The notes under the pieces were generated by a model. It had not been told where the DNA came from. It saw only the letters and a program-made list of their open reading frames with translations, and ran no database searches. From JBFLVQ01 sp040758525 (GTDB taxonomy: Bacteria; Acidobacteriota; Blastocatellia; Chloracidobacteriales; JADJPF01), in NCBI GenBank assembly GCA_040758525.1, contig JBFLVQ010000237.1:1-12656 (forward strand): DNA of 12,656 nucleotides, read 5' to 3'. Positions within the stretch are counted from its first letter, which is position 1. Each line of letters starts with the position of its first letter. Below, piece by piece: positions 1-7,348 of this stretch. The position numbers were made by a program, and so were the translations under genes.

Positions 1-478
1 AGGCAGTGGTAATGGCGCAGAGAGAAAAGATTATCCATAGCAACAGATCTTTGCCTATCGTCATATCTACAAGCTTGAGAGTGCTACGTGCGATAATAGC
101 AATAACTGCTGCGCCAATACCGTAAAACAGTCCTTGCATCCAGGAAAGCCCGCCAAATTGTAGGTATAGAGCAGAAAGCACCAGCACCATAAGAAAGGAT
201 GGCAGAGTGAAAGCCAGACCCACTAGCGTTGCTCCCAACACACCAGCTCGTACCCAACCTAGATAGATAGCAAGTTGTGCAGCAAGTGGCCCTGGGGCGA
301 GTTGTGCTAACGCCAATCCTTCTATGTAGTCCTGTTTTGAGATCCAATGGTACTTCTCAACTAGATCACGTTGCATATAACCTGCAAGCGCGATTGGACC
401 ACCAAACCCAACTGCACCCAAACGCAGGAAATAGAGAAGGAACTCTTTTAGCGTACAAGATACTGTTTGTGCTGGCAT
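1..478 (-). CDS. chrA: Chromate transporter ChrA, N-terminal part (cut by window edge)
   Basis: The first 159 codons of an inner-membrane chromate efflux protein (CHR family), which expels chromate from the cytoplasm. The reading frame runs off the left window edge. Visible family marks are the GFGGP motif at residues 24-28 in the first membrane segment and the QLAPGP motif at 59-64, followed by hydrophobic stretches at about 66-105 and 112-133. This corresponds to the first CHR domain; full two-domain ChrA proteins are usually about 400 residues, so more than half is missing here. The start ATG at 478 lies one base after the TAG stop of the M20 peptidase gene, with an AGG-containing weak ribosome site inside the end of that gene, which suggests translational coupling. 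It is the last visible gene of the operon that begins with chrB. Family identity is confident; whether the protein is one- or two-domain cannot be seen. Confidence 0.93.
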   Translation of the reverse strand, partial: MPAQTVSCTLKEFLLYFLRLGAVGFGGPIALAGYMQRDLVEKYHWISKQDYIEGLALAQLAPGPLAAQLAIYLGWVRAGVLGATLVGLAFTLPSFLMVLVLSALYLQFGGLSWMQGLFYGIGAAVIAIIARSTLKLVDMTIGKDLLLWIIFSLCAITTA

Positions 479-479
479 A

Positions 480-1925
480 CTATCTACCTGTTGCTGCTGC
501 AACATTGGTAACAGAGTGATAGACAAACTCTAGGAATTTACCAAAACCATCAATGGAAAGCCGTTCATCATTGCCATGAATTCGAGCCCGATCGCTATCA
601 CTCATTAATGTGCCTATACCATAAGCTTGCACACCCTTCCCGCGTAGTTGTGCAGAATCGGTAGCTCCAGTCAACAACAATGGTAGGGTGACGGCCTTGG
701 GAAAGACTTCTACTTGTGCTCGTTCAAGGGCAAGGAAGAGATCTGTCTGCAAACCAGAGGGCGTTGAAACCGGTCTATGGTTGCCAGGTACTAGCATAAT
801 CTCTATGGAAGGATCGGCAATCAACTCCCGCAGAGTTGCAACAAACTGGTCGATATCTTCATTCGGCAGTGCACGTACATCTAGTGTCGCTTCAGCTTCA
901 CTGGGTATCACATTGGTTCTAAACCCACCCTTAATAATGGTTGGGACTATAGAGGTTCTTAGCATCGAATTATACAAGATGTTCGTTGCTCGCAATTTTT
1001 CCTGAGCATCAGCACTATGGGCTGGTTCGGTAAGATTTTTGTAAAGAGTTGCCTCTTCGATAGGACTTATCTTGGCAAGTCTTGAGAAGAACTCCTTGGT
1101 AGTCTCATTTAGCCGCATAGGCGGCTGCCAACTCCCAACTTTACCAACCGCGGCAGCCAGGTGTGTGATCGGATTGTCTAACCTAGGCATTGATCCATGG
1201 CCGCTTGATCCACGAGCTATCAACTTAATCGGATGTGGCACTTTCTCCATTGTTGATATGCCGACGTATTGTGCCTTGCCATTCTCCTCTTTTATCCACC
1301 CACCCTCATTGAGAGCAAATTCACATTCGATCTTCTGCCAATGTTTCTCGATCATAAAATCGATACCATAACGGGGTGTTCCTTCTTCGCCAGCTTCCGC
1401 AAGTAGAATCACATCGCGATCCAGTGGCACTTTCAATCTGTGTAGTAGGAGAAATACGGTAAAAAAAGCGCTCAAATGGCCCTTATCATCGATCGCACCA
1501 CGACCATAGACGTAGCCATCCTTGATCGTTGCTGCAAATGGATCGACACTCCATTTGTCGCGCTCTACGCCAACCACATCAAGATGTCCCATCAGCAGTA
1601 AAGGCTTCTTCTTGCCACTTCCTTTGAGTCTGGCGACAAGATTGCCACGACCAGGTTCGGATTCAAAGATCTCTGCAGGTATGCCTTCGCGATCTAGTAG
1701 TGACTTCAGATATTCGGCGGCTTTTGTCTCATTACCAGGTGGATTGCTAGTATCGATCTTGATCAGATCACTAAGAATGCTGACCGCTTCATCACGAGCA
1801 GCAACCAGATTGGGCACCTTGCCGGAGCGTTCTTCTGCGGCAAACGATCCATTTATGAGTATTGTAAAGATCGAGATTGCAACAATGGTTGCTCGATATA
1901 TTTTCTTTAAAGTAGATAAGTGCAT
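480..1925 (-). CDS. Exported M20-family metallopeptidase (PM20D1/carboxypeptidase-like)
   Basis: A 481-residue dizinc peptidase of the M20 family, predicted to be secreted or periplasmic. Residues 1-30 form a Sec signal peptide with a hydrophobic core (ATIVAISIFTILI) and a likely cut after GSFA. Metal and catalytic residues are all visible: H114 and D116 in GHLDVV, bridging D146 in GAIDDKG, catalytic E180 and metal E181 in EAGEEG, E207 in NEGG, and H450 near the C-terminus in IHGNDE. H243 in the GHGSMP motif marks the lid/dimerisation domain. The NEGG and PHP motifs resemble PM20D1-type enzymes, which act on N-acyl amino acids or dipeptides; the substrate here is unknown. I chose the ATG at 1925 over the upstream ATG at 1958 because GAGGAG lies 5 bases before it, the signal peptide then starts properly, and the longer form would overlap the preceding gene. 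It sits 17 bases after the cyclodeaminase-family gene in the chr operon. Confidence 0.93.
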   Translation of the reverse strand: MHLSTLKKIYRATIVAISIFTILINGSFAAEERSGKVPNLVAARDEAVSILSDLIKIDTSNPPGNETKAAEYLKSLLDREGIPAEIFESEPGRGNLVARLKGSGKKKPLLLMGHLDVVGVERDKWSVDPFAATIKDGYVYGRGAIDDKGHLSAFFTVFLLLHRLKVPLDRDVILLAEAGEEGTPRYGIDFMIEKHWQKIECEFALNEGGWIKEENGKAQYVGISTMEKVPHPIKLIARGSSGHGSMPRLDNPITHLAAAVGKVGSWQPPMRLNETTKEFFSRLAKISPIEEATLYKNLTEPAHSADAQEKLRATNILYNSMLRTSIVPTIIKGGFRTNVIPSEAEATLDVRALPNEDIDQFVATLRELIADPSIEIMLVPGNHRPVSTPSGLQTDLFLALERAQVEVFPKAVTLPLLLTGATDSAQLRGKGVQAYGIGTLMSDSDRARIHGNDERLSIDGFGKFLEFVYHSVTNVAAATGR

Positions 1926-1930
1926 ATATT

Positions 1931-1936
1931 CTCCTC
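1931..1936 (-). promoter_or_regulatory. Ribosome binding site fixing the M20 peptidase start
   Basis: GAGGAG on the minus strand, 5 bases before the ATG at 1925. It decides between two in-frame ATG codons (1925 and 1958) in favour of the shorter protein with a clean signal peptide. Confidence 0.75.
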
Positions 1937-1942
1937 TTATCT

Positions 1943-2929
1943 TCAAACTAGCGAACAACTGTGACCCGCGCCAACCTCTTCTGCTTTTTCATAGACTGCG
2001 GCTGCTGAAACAACATCCTGAATAGCAGTACCGGTGCTATCGAATATCACTATCTCATCTTTTGAAGTGCGACCAGGTTTTCTTCCTGCGATTATCTCGC
2101 CAAGTTCCGCATAGACGTCTTGTTTGTTTAATAGATTTTGCTCGATAGCATGATGTAGTTCTCCAATCTCGGCGCATTGTTCAAGTATATCCACAACCAA
2201 TTTGCTAGCAGCAAGCATAGATGGTTGCAACTCCTGCTTATCATGGCTGTCTGCACCTACTGCGGCAATAAAAGCTCCTAACGGTACGTGATCAGCTTCG
2301 ATAAAATAGCTACGCGAAGTTGTACAAGTGACGATAATATCGCTCTGTCTAACAGCCTCTTTCAGGTCTGAGAAAGAAAGAATAGGTAGGGCAATGCTGC
2401 CTGACAAGCTCTCCGCTAAAGCCTCTGCAGTACGAGGATTGATATCATATAAAAATGCACGCTTGAGTGGGAAAAGTTGTGCTATTCCTAGTAGTGAGAT
2501 TCTACCCTGGTTGCCACAGCCACAGATCGTTATGGTAGCTGAATCTGGACGTGCAAGATATTTTGCTGCCAGCGCAGTCGCTGCTCCTGTACGATTGATC
2601 GTGATCTCAATGGAGTCCATTAGAGCAAGTGGACTCCCTGTTTCACCATCAAACAGTATGATTACCCCCTGAATCGTCGGCAGATTAAATAATTTTGGGT
2701 TTTGTGGAAAGTTTCCATTCACTTTTACTGCTACATATTTTCTATTTGTCTCTAAGGCTGCCGACTTGATATGGAATGCTCCATTCTCCGCGCCTATATG
2801 GACAACTCCGGGAAGCTGCACTCGTCCTTGCGCATAGAGCAGAAAAGCATTCTCGACAGCTTTCAGATAATCATCAAAACTCATCAACCTTGCAATCTCT
2901 TTGCCTGTCAGTAGAAGTGTTGAGCTCAT
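1943..2929 (-). CDS. Ornithine cyclodeaminase / mu-crystallin family NAD(P)-dependent enzyme (alanine dehydrogenase-like)
   Basis: A 328-residue cytosolic enzyme of the ornithine cyclodeaminase/mu-crystallin family, whose members deaminate or reductively aminate small amino or imino acids using NAD(P). Visible marks are the substrate-side lysine in VKVNGNFP (K69), R113 in INRTGAATA, the Rossmann nucleotide loop GCGNQG at 137-142, D227 in GADSHDKQEL (the position of the catalytic aspartate in the family), and the late IFDSTGTAIQD motif at 295-305. The KQEL and IFDSTG signatures recall archaeal-type alanine dehydrogenases of this family more than true ornithine cyclodeaminase, where the equivalent loop usually contains a GxCPGKTE-like sequence; the substrate is therefore open. 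Its ATG follows the TAG stop of chrB with no gap, and a GGAG lies 9 bases upstream inside chrB, so translation is likely coupled. Family call is confident, exact reaction is not. Confidence 0.9.
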   Translation of the reverse strand: MSSTLLLTGKEIARLMSFDDYLKAVENAFLLYAQGRVQLPGVVHIGAENGAFHIKSAALETNRKYVAVKVNGNFPQNPKLFNLPTIQGVIILFDGETGSPLALMDSIEITINRTGAATALAAKYLARPDSATITICGCGNQGRISLLGIAQLFPLKRAFLYDINPRTAEALAESLSGSIALPILSFSDLKEAVRQSDIIVTCTTSRSYFIEADHVPLGAFIAAVGADSHDKQELQPSMLAASKLVVDILEQCAEIGELHHAIEQNLLNKQDVYAELGEIIAGRKPGRTSKDEIVIFDSTGTAIQDVVSAAAVYEKAEEVGAGHSCSLV

Positions 2930-3886
2930 CTATTCATTCTCCGCGCCCATACTAGCGTAAAGCGATTCAAAAACCTTTGATCCTTCTTCTATCCGTACCA
3001 TATCGTCGGTATGTCTCTTGATGATCCCATCAATAATTAGGGCAACCCCCGCTGCCTCAGCTCGTTGATATTTGTTATCTTTCAAATCTATGTCATGAAC
3101 TACTTCTGCCACCCCTCTCAGCGCACTATCCTTGAGATCACATAGATCGATTAGGACTTCAAAGGTACAGCGATCCCCTTCATGGGTTAATTCACCTTCA
3201 AACATGTCAAATCGAATCTCTTGGTTAGAATGAGTATATGTATGTGGATCTACAAAGATGAATTTCGCGGCTGGATCGATAAAGCGTCTAATTAACCAGG
3301 CCGAAGCTATTCGGTCAACCTTCACACCTAAACGTGTTACCCAAACTCGCCCCTTCAGATCTTTAATGTTAGGTCTGGCTTTTGACTCTTTTTGTGGATT
3401 ATGCAGAATGTGATCAATAGTATTCATAATCGTCTCCATCTCCTTACTGCCTGGCGCATCAAAGAAATCTATATCGCGAACCTCTTCATAACGCCGTTTC
3501 AATTTGCGCCATTCTGCCTCATAGGCGGCCGTTTCGTTGTTAGGTAGGCTACGTAGCTCATTAAGTAGCCTGTGACCAATTTCAAGCTGTTCGTCATAAT
3601 CAGGCTTTCGTAAAATCCTGAATGCCTCTCGTAGACTCTCATCTGAAAGTCCTGCAATCACATCGGTATGAAAAAGCCAAGCCTCACCACCCTCTTCCTC
3701 TATCTCCCTTCGTACCCATTGAAAATCTTCTAGGGTGGCTTCAGCCATTGGCAAAACATAGGCGGATTTTTTAATCGCTAGCGCTCCTAGTTGACTCAGT
3801 TTCCTCAGCACCTTGGCTCGGAAATAGGCAGGCTGAGGCGGAATTTGATGTAGTAATAGCAACCAGCTTCTTTGGTTTCGATCCAT
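2930..3886 (-). CDS. chrB: Chromate resistance protein ChrB (two-domain)
   Basis: A 318-residue protein with the ChrB architecture. The N-terminal domain (about residues 7-140) opens with WLLLLHQIP...FRAKVLRKLSQLGA and AYVLP, as in ChrB_N proteins. The C-terminal domain (about 180-310) has WVTRLGVKVDRIASAWLIRRF at 182-202, FDMFEGELTHEGDRCTFE at 226-243 and VVHDIDLKD at 262-270. In characterised chromate operons ChrB is a chromate-responsive regulator or accessory factor needed for full resistance conferred by ChrA. It is the first gene after a strong promoter and a palindrome, which fits autoregulation, an inference. The start ATG at 3886 is preceded by A/T-rich sequence with no visible Shine-Dalgarno site, unlike the other genes here. 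No in-frame alternative start keeps the N-terminal domain. Identity is well supported by both domains and by chrA in the same operon. Confidence 0.94.
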   Translation of the reverse strand: MDRNQRSWLLLLHQIPPQPAYFRAKVLRKLSQLGALAIKKSAYVLPMAEATLEDFQWVRREIEEEGGEAWLFHTDVIAGLSDESLREAFRILRKPDYDEQLEIGHRLLNELRSLPNNETAAYEAEWRKLKRRYEEVRDIDFFDAPGSKEMETIMNTIDHILHNPQKESKARPNIKDLKGRVWVTRLGVKVDRIASAWLIRRFIDPAAKFIFVDPHTYTHSNQEIRFDMFEGELTHEGDRCTFEVLIDLCDLKDSALRGVAEVVHDIDLKDNKYQRAEAAGVALIIDGIIKRHTDDMVRIEEGSKVFESLYASMGAENE

Positions 3887-3905
3887 ATTATTTTAGAATA
3901 ATCTT

Positions 3906-3913
3906 ACAATTGT
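3906..3913. repeat. 8-bp palindrome in the chrB leader
   Basis: ACAATTGT, a perfect palindrome between the predicted -10 box and the chrB start. It shares the CAATTG core with the palindrome in the promoter spacer at 3936-3947 and could be a second half of a regulatory region. The core is short and this region is A/T-rich, so chance is possible. Confidence 0.35.
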
Positions 3914-3929
3914 GATATTAATAAACGAG

Positions 3930-3958
3930 AGAATATAGCAATTGCTAGTAATTGTCAA
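3930..3958 (-). promoter_or_regulatory. Sigma70-type promoter of the chr operon
   Basis: On the minus strand a perfect -35 box TTGACA (3958-3953) is followed after exactly 17 bases by a -10 box TATTCT (3935-3930); an overlapping TATATT is also present. It lies between the terminator of the tubulin-like gene and chrB. Transcription would start near 3923, giving a leader of about 35-40 bases before the chrB ATG. The match and spacing are close to the consensus for housekeeping sigma factors. Confidence 0.8.
3936..3947. promoter_or_regulatory. Perfect 12-bp palindrome in the promoter spacer, candidate operator
   Basis: TAGCAATTGCTA reads the same on both strands and occupies most of the 17-base spacer between the -35 and -10 boxes of the chr promoter, a classical place for a repressor site. 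It overlaps a second dyad, CAATT-6-AATTG, at 3939-3954 that reaches into the -35 box. ChrB, encoded directly downstream, is the obvious candidate binder; this is inference. Confidence 0.55.
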
Positions 3959-3968
3959 GAACATCCGG

Positions 3969-4005
3969 AAAAAAAGAATGGGCAGGATTACTATCTCCTG
4001 CCCAT
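3969..4005 (-). terminator. Intrinsic terminator after the tubulin-like gene
   Basis: A 10-bp perfect stem (ATGGGCAGGA at 3978-3987 pairing with TCCTGCCCAT at 3996-4005) with an 8-base loop. On the minus strand it is followed by TTC and then a run of seven T (3975-3969). It lies 28 bases after the TAA stop of the tubulin-like gene and closes the five-gene cluster, separating it from the chr operon. Confidence 0.93.
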
Positions 4006-4032
4006 GTATTATTAGTTTGATATTACTTATTT

Positions 4033-7000
4033 TTAGACGGCGACCTGATCGAAACCCATTACCCGTTTACCATCAGGTAGACGCTTAGTGAACTGTTCTA
4101 ATATTGCCAGTTGTGTACGTGCCTGTTGTTGGAAAGTGCGTAAGTTCATACTCTGACTGATATGACGCTCAAGCAGAGCGATCTCCTTAACAATAGTGCG
4201 ACACATGGTAGATTGCTCACAGTAAGAAGCGCCATCTGGGCCTATGATCTCTTGTTCAGGATAGATCTGTGTGTAGTACCAGGAGAGTAGCGCATAGTAT
4301 TGCAGTAGCAGATTGGGATGCTGTTTAACCCATTCGCGACGGCCACGCGCCAGATAGAGCAACTGTTCACGTACACGGTGATCACGTTGTAGTTCAAGCA
4401 ATGCTTTGGCTTCGACTCCCAACATACGTCGTTGTTCATTTAAGCCGATCGTTTCAGTATATTGATAGAGAATACGACGACCGTCGCTAGCTGCTTGTAT
4501 ACAGTCAAGCATAACGCCTACCAGGAAACATTCATGTGCCTCTTCTAGCACACGACGTCCCTGATCATCAAGCACAACAATATCCTTAAACTTTGTCTCA
4601 TAACGATTAGTATGTAGCTCCTCAACCATATAGAGGTTTTGGTAATGCAGCTTCATATTCATAATCTCATCGGCAAAATTGACCGGGATACCGCCCACTT
4701 CATTATAGAAGACAATTTCAGAAGTATCTGGGAGTGAGAAGATCGAAGGAGTAGGATCGCCTGGGGGGGGGATTTTATTAATAAGAATACGGCGCAGTTC
4801 CTGACCATTAACAGGATCACAACGCTCCGGTATACCTATAAGCAGTCGATTACGTTCATTACTGAGTCGGAAACCACGCTGTTGACCACCACCGTGTAAC
4901 CAGAATTTCGCGTTATCATAAACAAGTCGCAACTGTGCTTCACGATCTTCTGCTCGCTTAAACTTGTCCCAGAGCGCTTCAACGACATCGAAATCGCGTC
5001 CTAAATCAGCGAATACTGTGCGGGTTAGTTCAACGAGTTGTTCCTCGACACTGGCCATTCCCTCGCTTGCTACTTTACGTGGCAGATCAACCACGGTAAC
5101 ACGTAGTTTTTGTAGAATCTGATCGCCTAGATCGGCAATCTTTTTGGTTGCTGTTGCGGCTGTGCCAAGATATTTAGGATAGTACTTCTGCTCAATATCT
5201 TCACCATTGTAGAGTAGCAGAGAAAGTTCTTGAGTAGGTTGTTCGGCAAAGTATTCCAATTTGGCGAGCAGGCTCTTCTTAAGCGAGAGTAGATCACCAC
5301 CTAATGTATAGAGCCGTCCAATCAATCCTTCTGTGCGCACCTGCCCTGTTTCCAATCGATCGATTACACCTATATATTTTACTAGTTCATCAATCACGCT
5401 CATTGCAGCAAGCCGTACACGTCGGTGTAGAATATTTTTTAGATGCTCCTGTGCGATCCGCTCAAAGCGTGTTAGATCATAACGAATGATGATGCCTTTA
5501 CGTCCATCCCAATTGCTACGCCGTTCATGTGTTGCGATCTCAGCAAGCAGGCTGTTAAGCGCTTTGGTAGAACGTTCTGTACGACGTGCCAACTCTTCAG
5601 CATCAGCGGCGAATCGCCCACGATAGTCATAAGCCTTGTCAGTAAGTACAAAAGAGACCTGTTTAAGTAGATCAATGGCATAACCGACACTCTGATGTTG
5701 TTGATTGATCAGGCGTGCAATCTCTCGTTCAATATTCTGCTGTCCCTGCTGAATTAACTGCTCTTTGTTAAAATGGACAATACGTGCGTAATCACCCCAT
5801 TGTTGTGGATCAGGAATCTTATTTTCTGCTTCTAGTTTAACCAATTCGGCTTCGATAGCAGCGCTTAAAAACTGTTTAAGACTCTGTCGTCGTTGCTGTG
5901 CTACACCATCTTGTGCTTGTCGAGTTACTTCACTTGCCCAGCGTGTGATCAGAGTGTCGATAGAACGACTCTGTCCTGAGCCATCATCAATAAGCGGGCG
6001 CAAGATATCGTGACGTTGCTCGGTCGTTCCCTGACGTGTTGCCGTACCTTCATAAAGACCCGCTGCGGGTAGAAAGTTATCAAGCACATACTGAGTAATG
6101 GCGCCGGCATTATAACTACCACCAGAGAGATTTCCCCATTGATCAACAATATCAGCAGCAAGCTTGTAGGCACAGGCAAGCTTGATACGATCGAATGGTA
6201 CCGTAACAGAGGCAAGTCCAACTGAGGAGTAACGACAGATAAATTTCTGATCAATGATTGTACGCCCATCTTCATTGAGATGCTTGAAGGCAAACTCATC
6301 AACAAGAAATTGATCTAGATTGACACGTACACCACGTTTGTAGCCAGCAAACTCGCCCTGTGAGAAATCTTTGAATATATTGTCTGCCAGCATGTTAAAG
6401 AGCAATGTTTTGGAATTGCCATCTACCGTCTTGCCAGCCGCATTCATACTATCGATCACATAACAGTAATTAAAAACAGGAGGAGCAATATTACGTACTA
6501 CTCGATCAGGCCATTCCACATTGAAATAGTTCTCAAAGCTATAATGTTCCAATTCCTTGAGTGCAGCATAGCTATTGGCAAAGATACGTGGTACTTCACT
6601 ACCAAAGAGGCGTGGAGAGACAAGATAACCAACACTTGTGACTGGTTGACCAGCAAAAATATCTTTGACTAAAAAGGCAAGATCCAGGAACATACCGCTG
6701 CCTGTACCACCAGCAATGGAACAGACTACATAGACATTAAAGCGGTTTGAGCCTTCGACCTCCATACCATGGCGATCGAGCATTAGCTTCATATTCTCTA
6801 CATTACGTATACGCTCACCAGCACGCTGGATCGCTTGACGGATCTCATTATAATGCTCGAAGAATCCTAGACGACTATAGGCGCGTATCTGGCCAGCGCC
6901 TTCTGTCATTGTGCCAAGTTTGTTAAGACCCTCATAAAACCAGCTCTTGATATGAGGATATTGATTGAGGTCACCAGTAATACGTGCAGTGTCGGCAATG

Positions 7001-7272
7001 GTTGCCATCACTTTCTCGGATTGGCTAAGTTTCACTTGATCAGCAAAGAGCCGTGCACCAACATCTTTTTCTGTCAGGTCGGTATCGATCCATAGATAGT
7101 TTACAATTGGAAAGTTTTCCAGCAGGCCATACTTTTCGAAGAAGCGCTTGCGTATACGTAGTAAGACCTCGCCGCCGGTGCCGCCTATACCAATGATCAG
7201 CGTGGGCGTGACCTTGACCTGTGTTAGTTTGTCGGCAGTGCGTTTCCCTTGTATGAGAATCTGATCGCTCAC
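4033..7272 (-). CDS. Large tubulin/FtsZ-superfamily protein (Tubulin_2-like)
   Basis: A 1079-residue, probably cytosolic protein with an N-terminal tubulin-like GTPase fold. The fold opens with a hydrophobic strand and glycine loop PTLIIGIGGTGGE (about 23-35), then a strand ending in WIDTD (61-65), then the tubulin-signature-like nucleotide loop SIAGGTGSGMFLD (185-197), then FANSYAALKELEHY (about 231-244). The remaining roughly 700 residues have no motif I recognise; they are rich in charged helices (for example about 470-760, likely coiled coil) and include a beta-containing part near 830-930. It is two to three times the length of FtsZ. Proteins of this kind have been proposed to act in membrane remodelling, but function is not established. 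The GTG start at 7272 is chosen because GAGGGG lies 6 bases upstream; the longer frame back to 7395 would overlap the preceding gene. It is the last gene of the vWA/propeller cluster and is followed by a terminator. Confidence 0.85.
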   Translation of the reverse strand: MSDQILIQGKRTADKLTQVKVTPTLIIGIGGTGGEVLLRIRKRFFEKYGLLENFPIVNYLWIDTDLTEKDVGARLFADQVKLSQSEKVMATIADTARITGDLNQYPHIKSWFYEGLNKLGTMTEGAGQIRAYSRLGFFEHYNEIRQAIQRAGERIRNVENMKLMLDRHGMEVEGSNRFNVYVVCSIAGGTGSGMFLDLAFLVKDIFAGQPVTSVGYLVSPRLFGSEVPRIFANSYAALKELEHYSFENYFNVEWPDRVVRNIAPPVFNYCYVIDSMNAAGKTVDGNSKTLLFNMLADNIFKDFSQGEFAGYKRGVRVNLDQFLVDEFAFKHLNEDGRTIIDQKFICRYSSVGLASVTVPFDRIKLACAYKLAADIVDQWGNLSGGSYNAGAITQYVLDNFLPAAGLYEGTATRQGTTEQRHDILRPLIDDGSGQSRSIDTLITRWASEVTRQAQDGVAQQRRQSLKQFLSAAIEAELVKLEAENKIPDPQQWGDYARIVHFNKEQLIQQGQQNIEREIARLINQQHQSVGYAIDLLKQVSFVLTDKAYDYRGRFAADAEELARRTERSTKALNSLLAEIATHERRSNWDGRKGIIIRYDLTRFERIAQEHLKNILHRRVRLAAMSVIDELVKYIGVIDRLETGQVRTEGLIGRLYTLGGDLLSLKKSLLAKLEYFAEQPTQELSLLLYNGEDIEQKYYPKYLGTAATATKKIADLGDQILQKLRVTVVDLPRKVASEGMASVEEQLVELTRTVFADLGRDFDVVEALWDKFKRAEDREAQLRLVYDNAKFWLHGGGQQRGFRLSNERNRLLIGIPERCDPVNGQELRRILINKIPPPGDPTPSIFSLPDTSEIVFYNEVGGIPVNFADEIMNMKLHYQNLYMVEELHTNRYETKFKDIVVLDDQGRRVLEEAHECFLVGVMLDCIQAASDGRRILYQYTETIGLNEQRRMLGVEAKALLELQRDHRVREQLLYLARGRREWVKQHPNLLLQYYALLSWYYTQIYPEQEIIGPDGASYCEQSTMCRTIVKEIALLERHISQSMNLRTFQQQARTQLAILEQFTKRLPDGKRVMGFDQVAV

Positions 7273-7278
7273 AATATT

Positions 7279-7284
7279 CCCCTC
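7279..7284 (-). promoter_or_regulatory. Ribosome binding site fixing a GTG start for the tubulin-like gene
   Basis: GAGGGG on the minus strand, 6 bases before GTG at 7272. It supports this start over an ATG at 7395 that has no such site and would lie inside the preceding gene. Confidence 0.7.
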
Positions 7285-7348
7285 AGATTGGAGTGGTCTA
7301 TCAGCGATCAGCACGCCTGCCGACAGCGCAACTACTTCCCGCGTAAGT

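Noticed and set aside
84..347. Minus-strand 87-codon frame near the left edge
   Set aside because: It is out of frame with ChrA, whose CHR motifs (GFGGP, QLAPGP) cover the same bases.
1522..2025. Plus-strand open frame of 167 codons
   Set aside because: It lies opposite the M20 and cyclodeaminase genes, shows no domain and has no ribosome site; it is a shadow of the real coding frames.
4033..7272. Cell-division FtsZ
   Set aside because: Length of 1079 residues, a different loop context (SIAGGTGSG) and no division-gene neighbours (ftsA, ftsQ, mur genes) argue against it.
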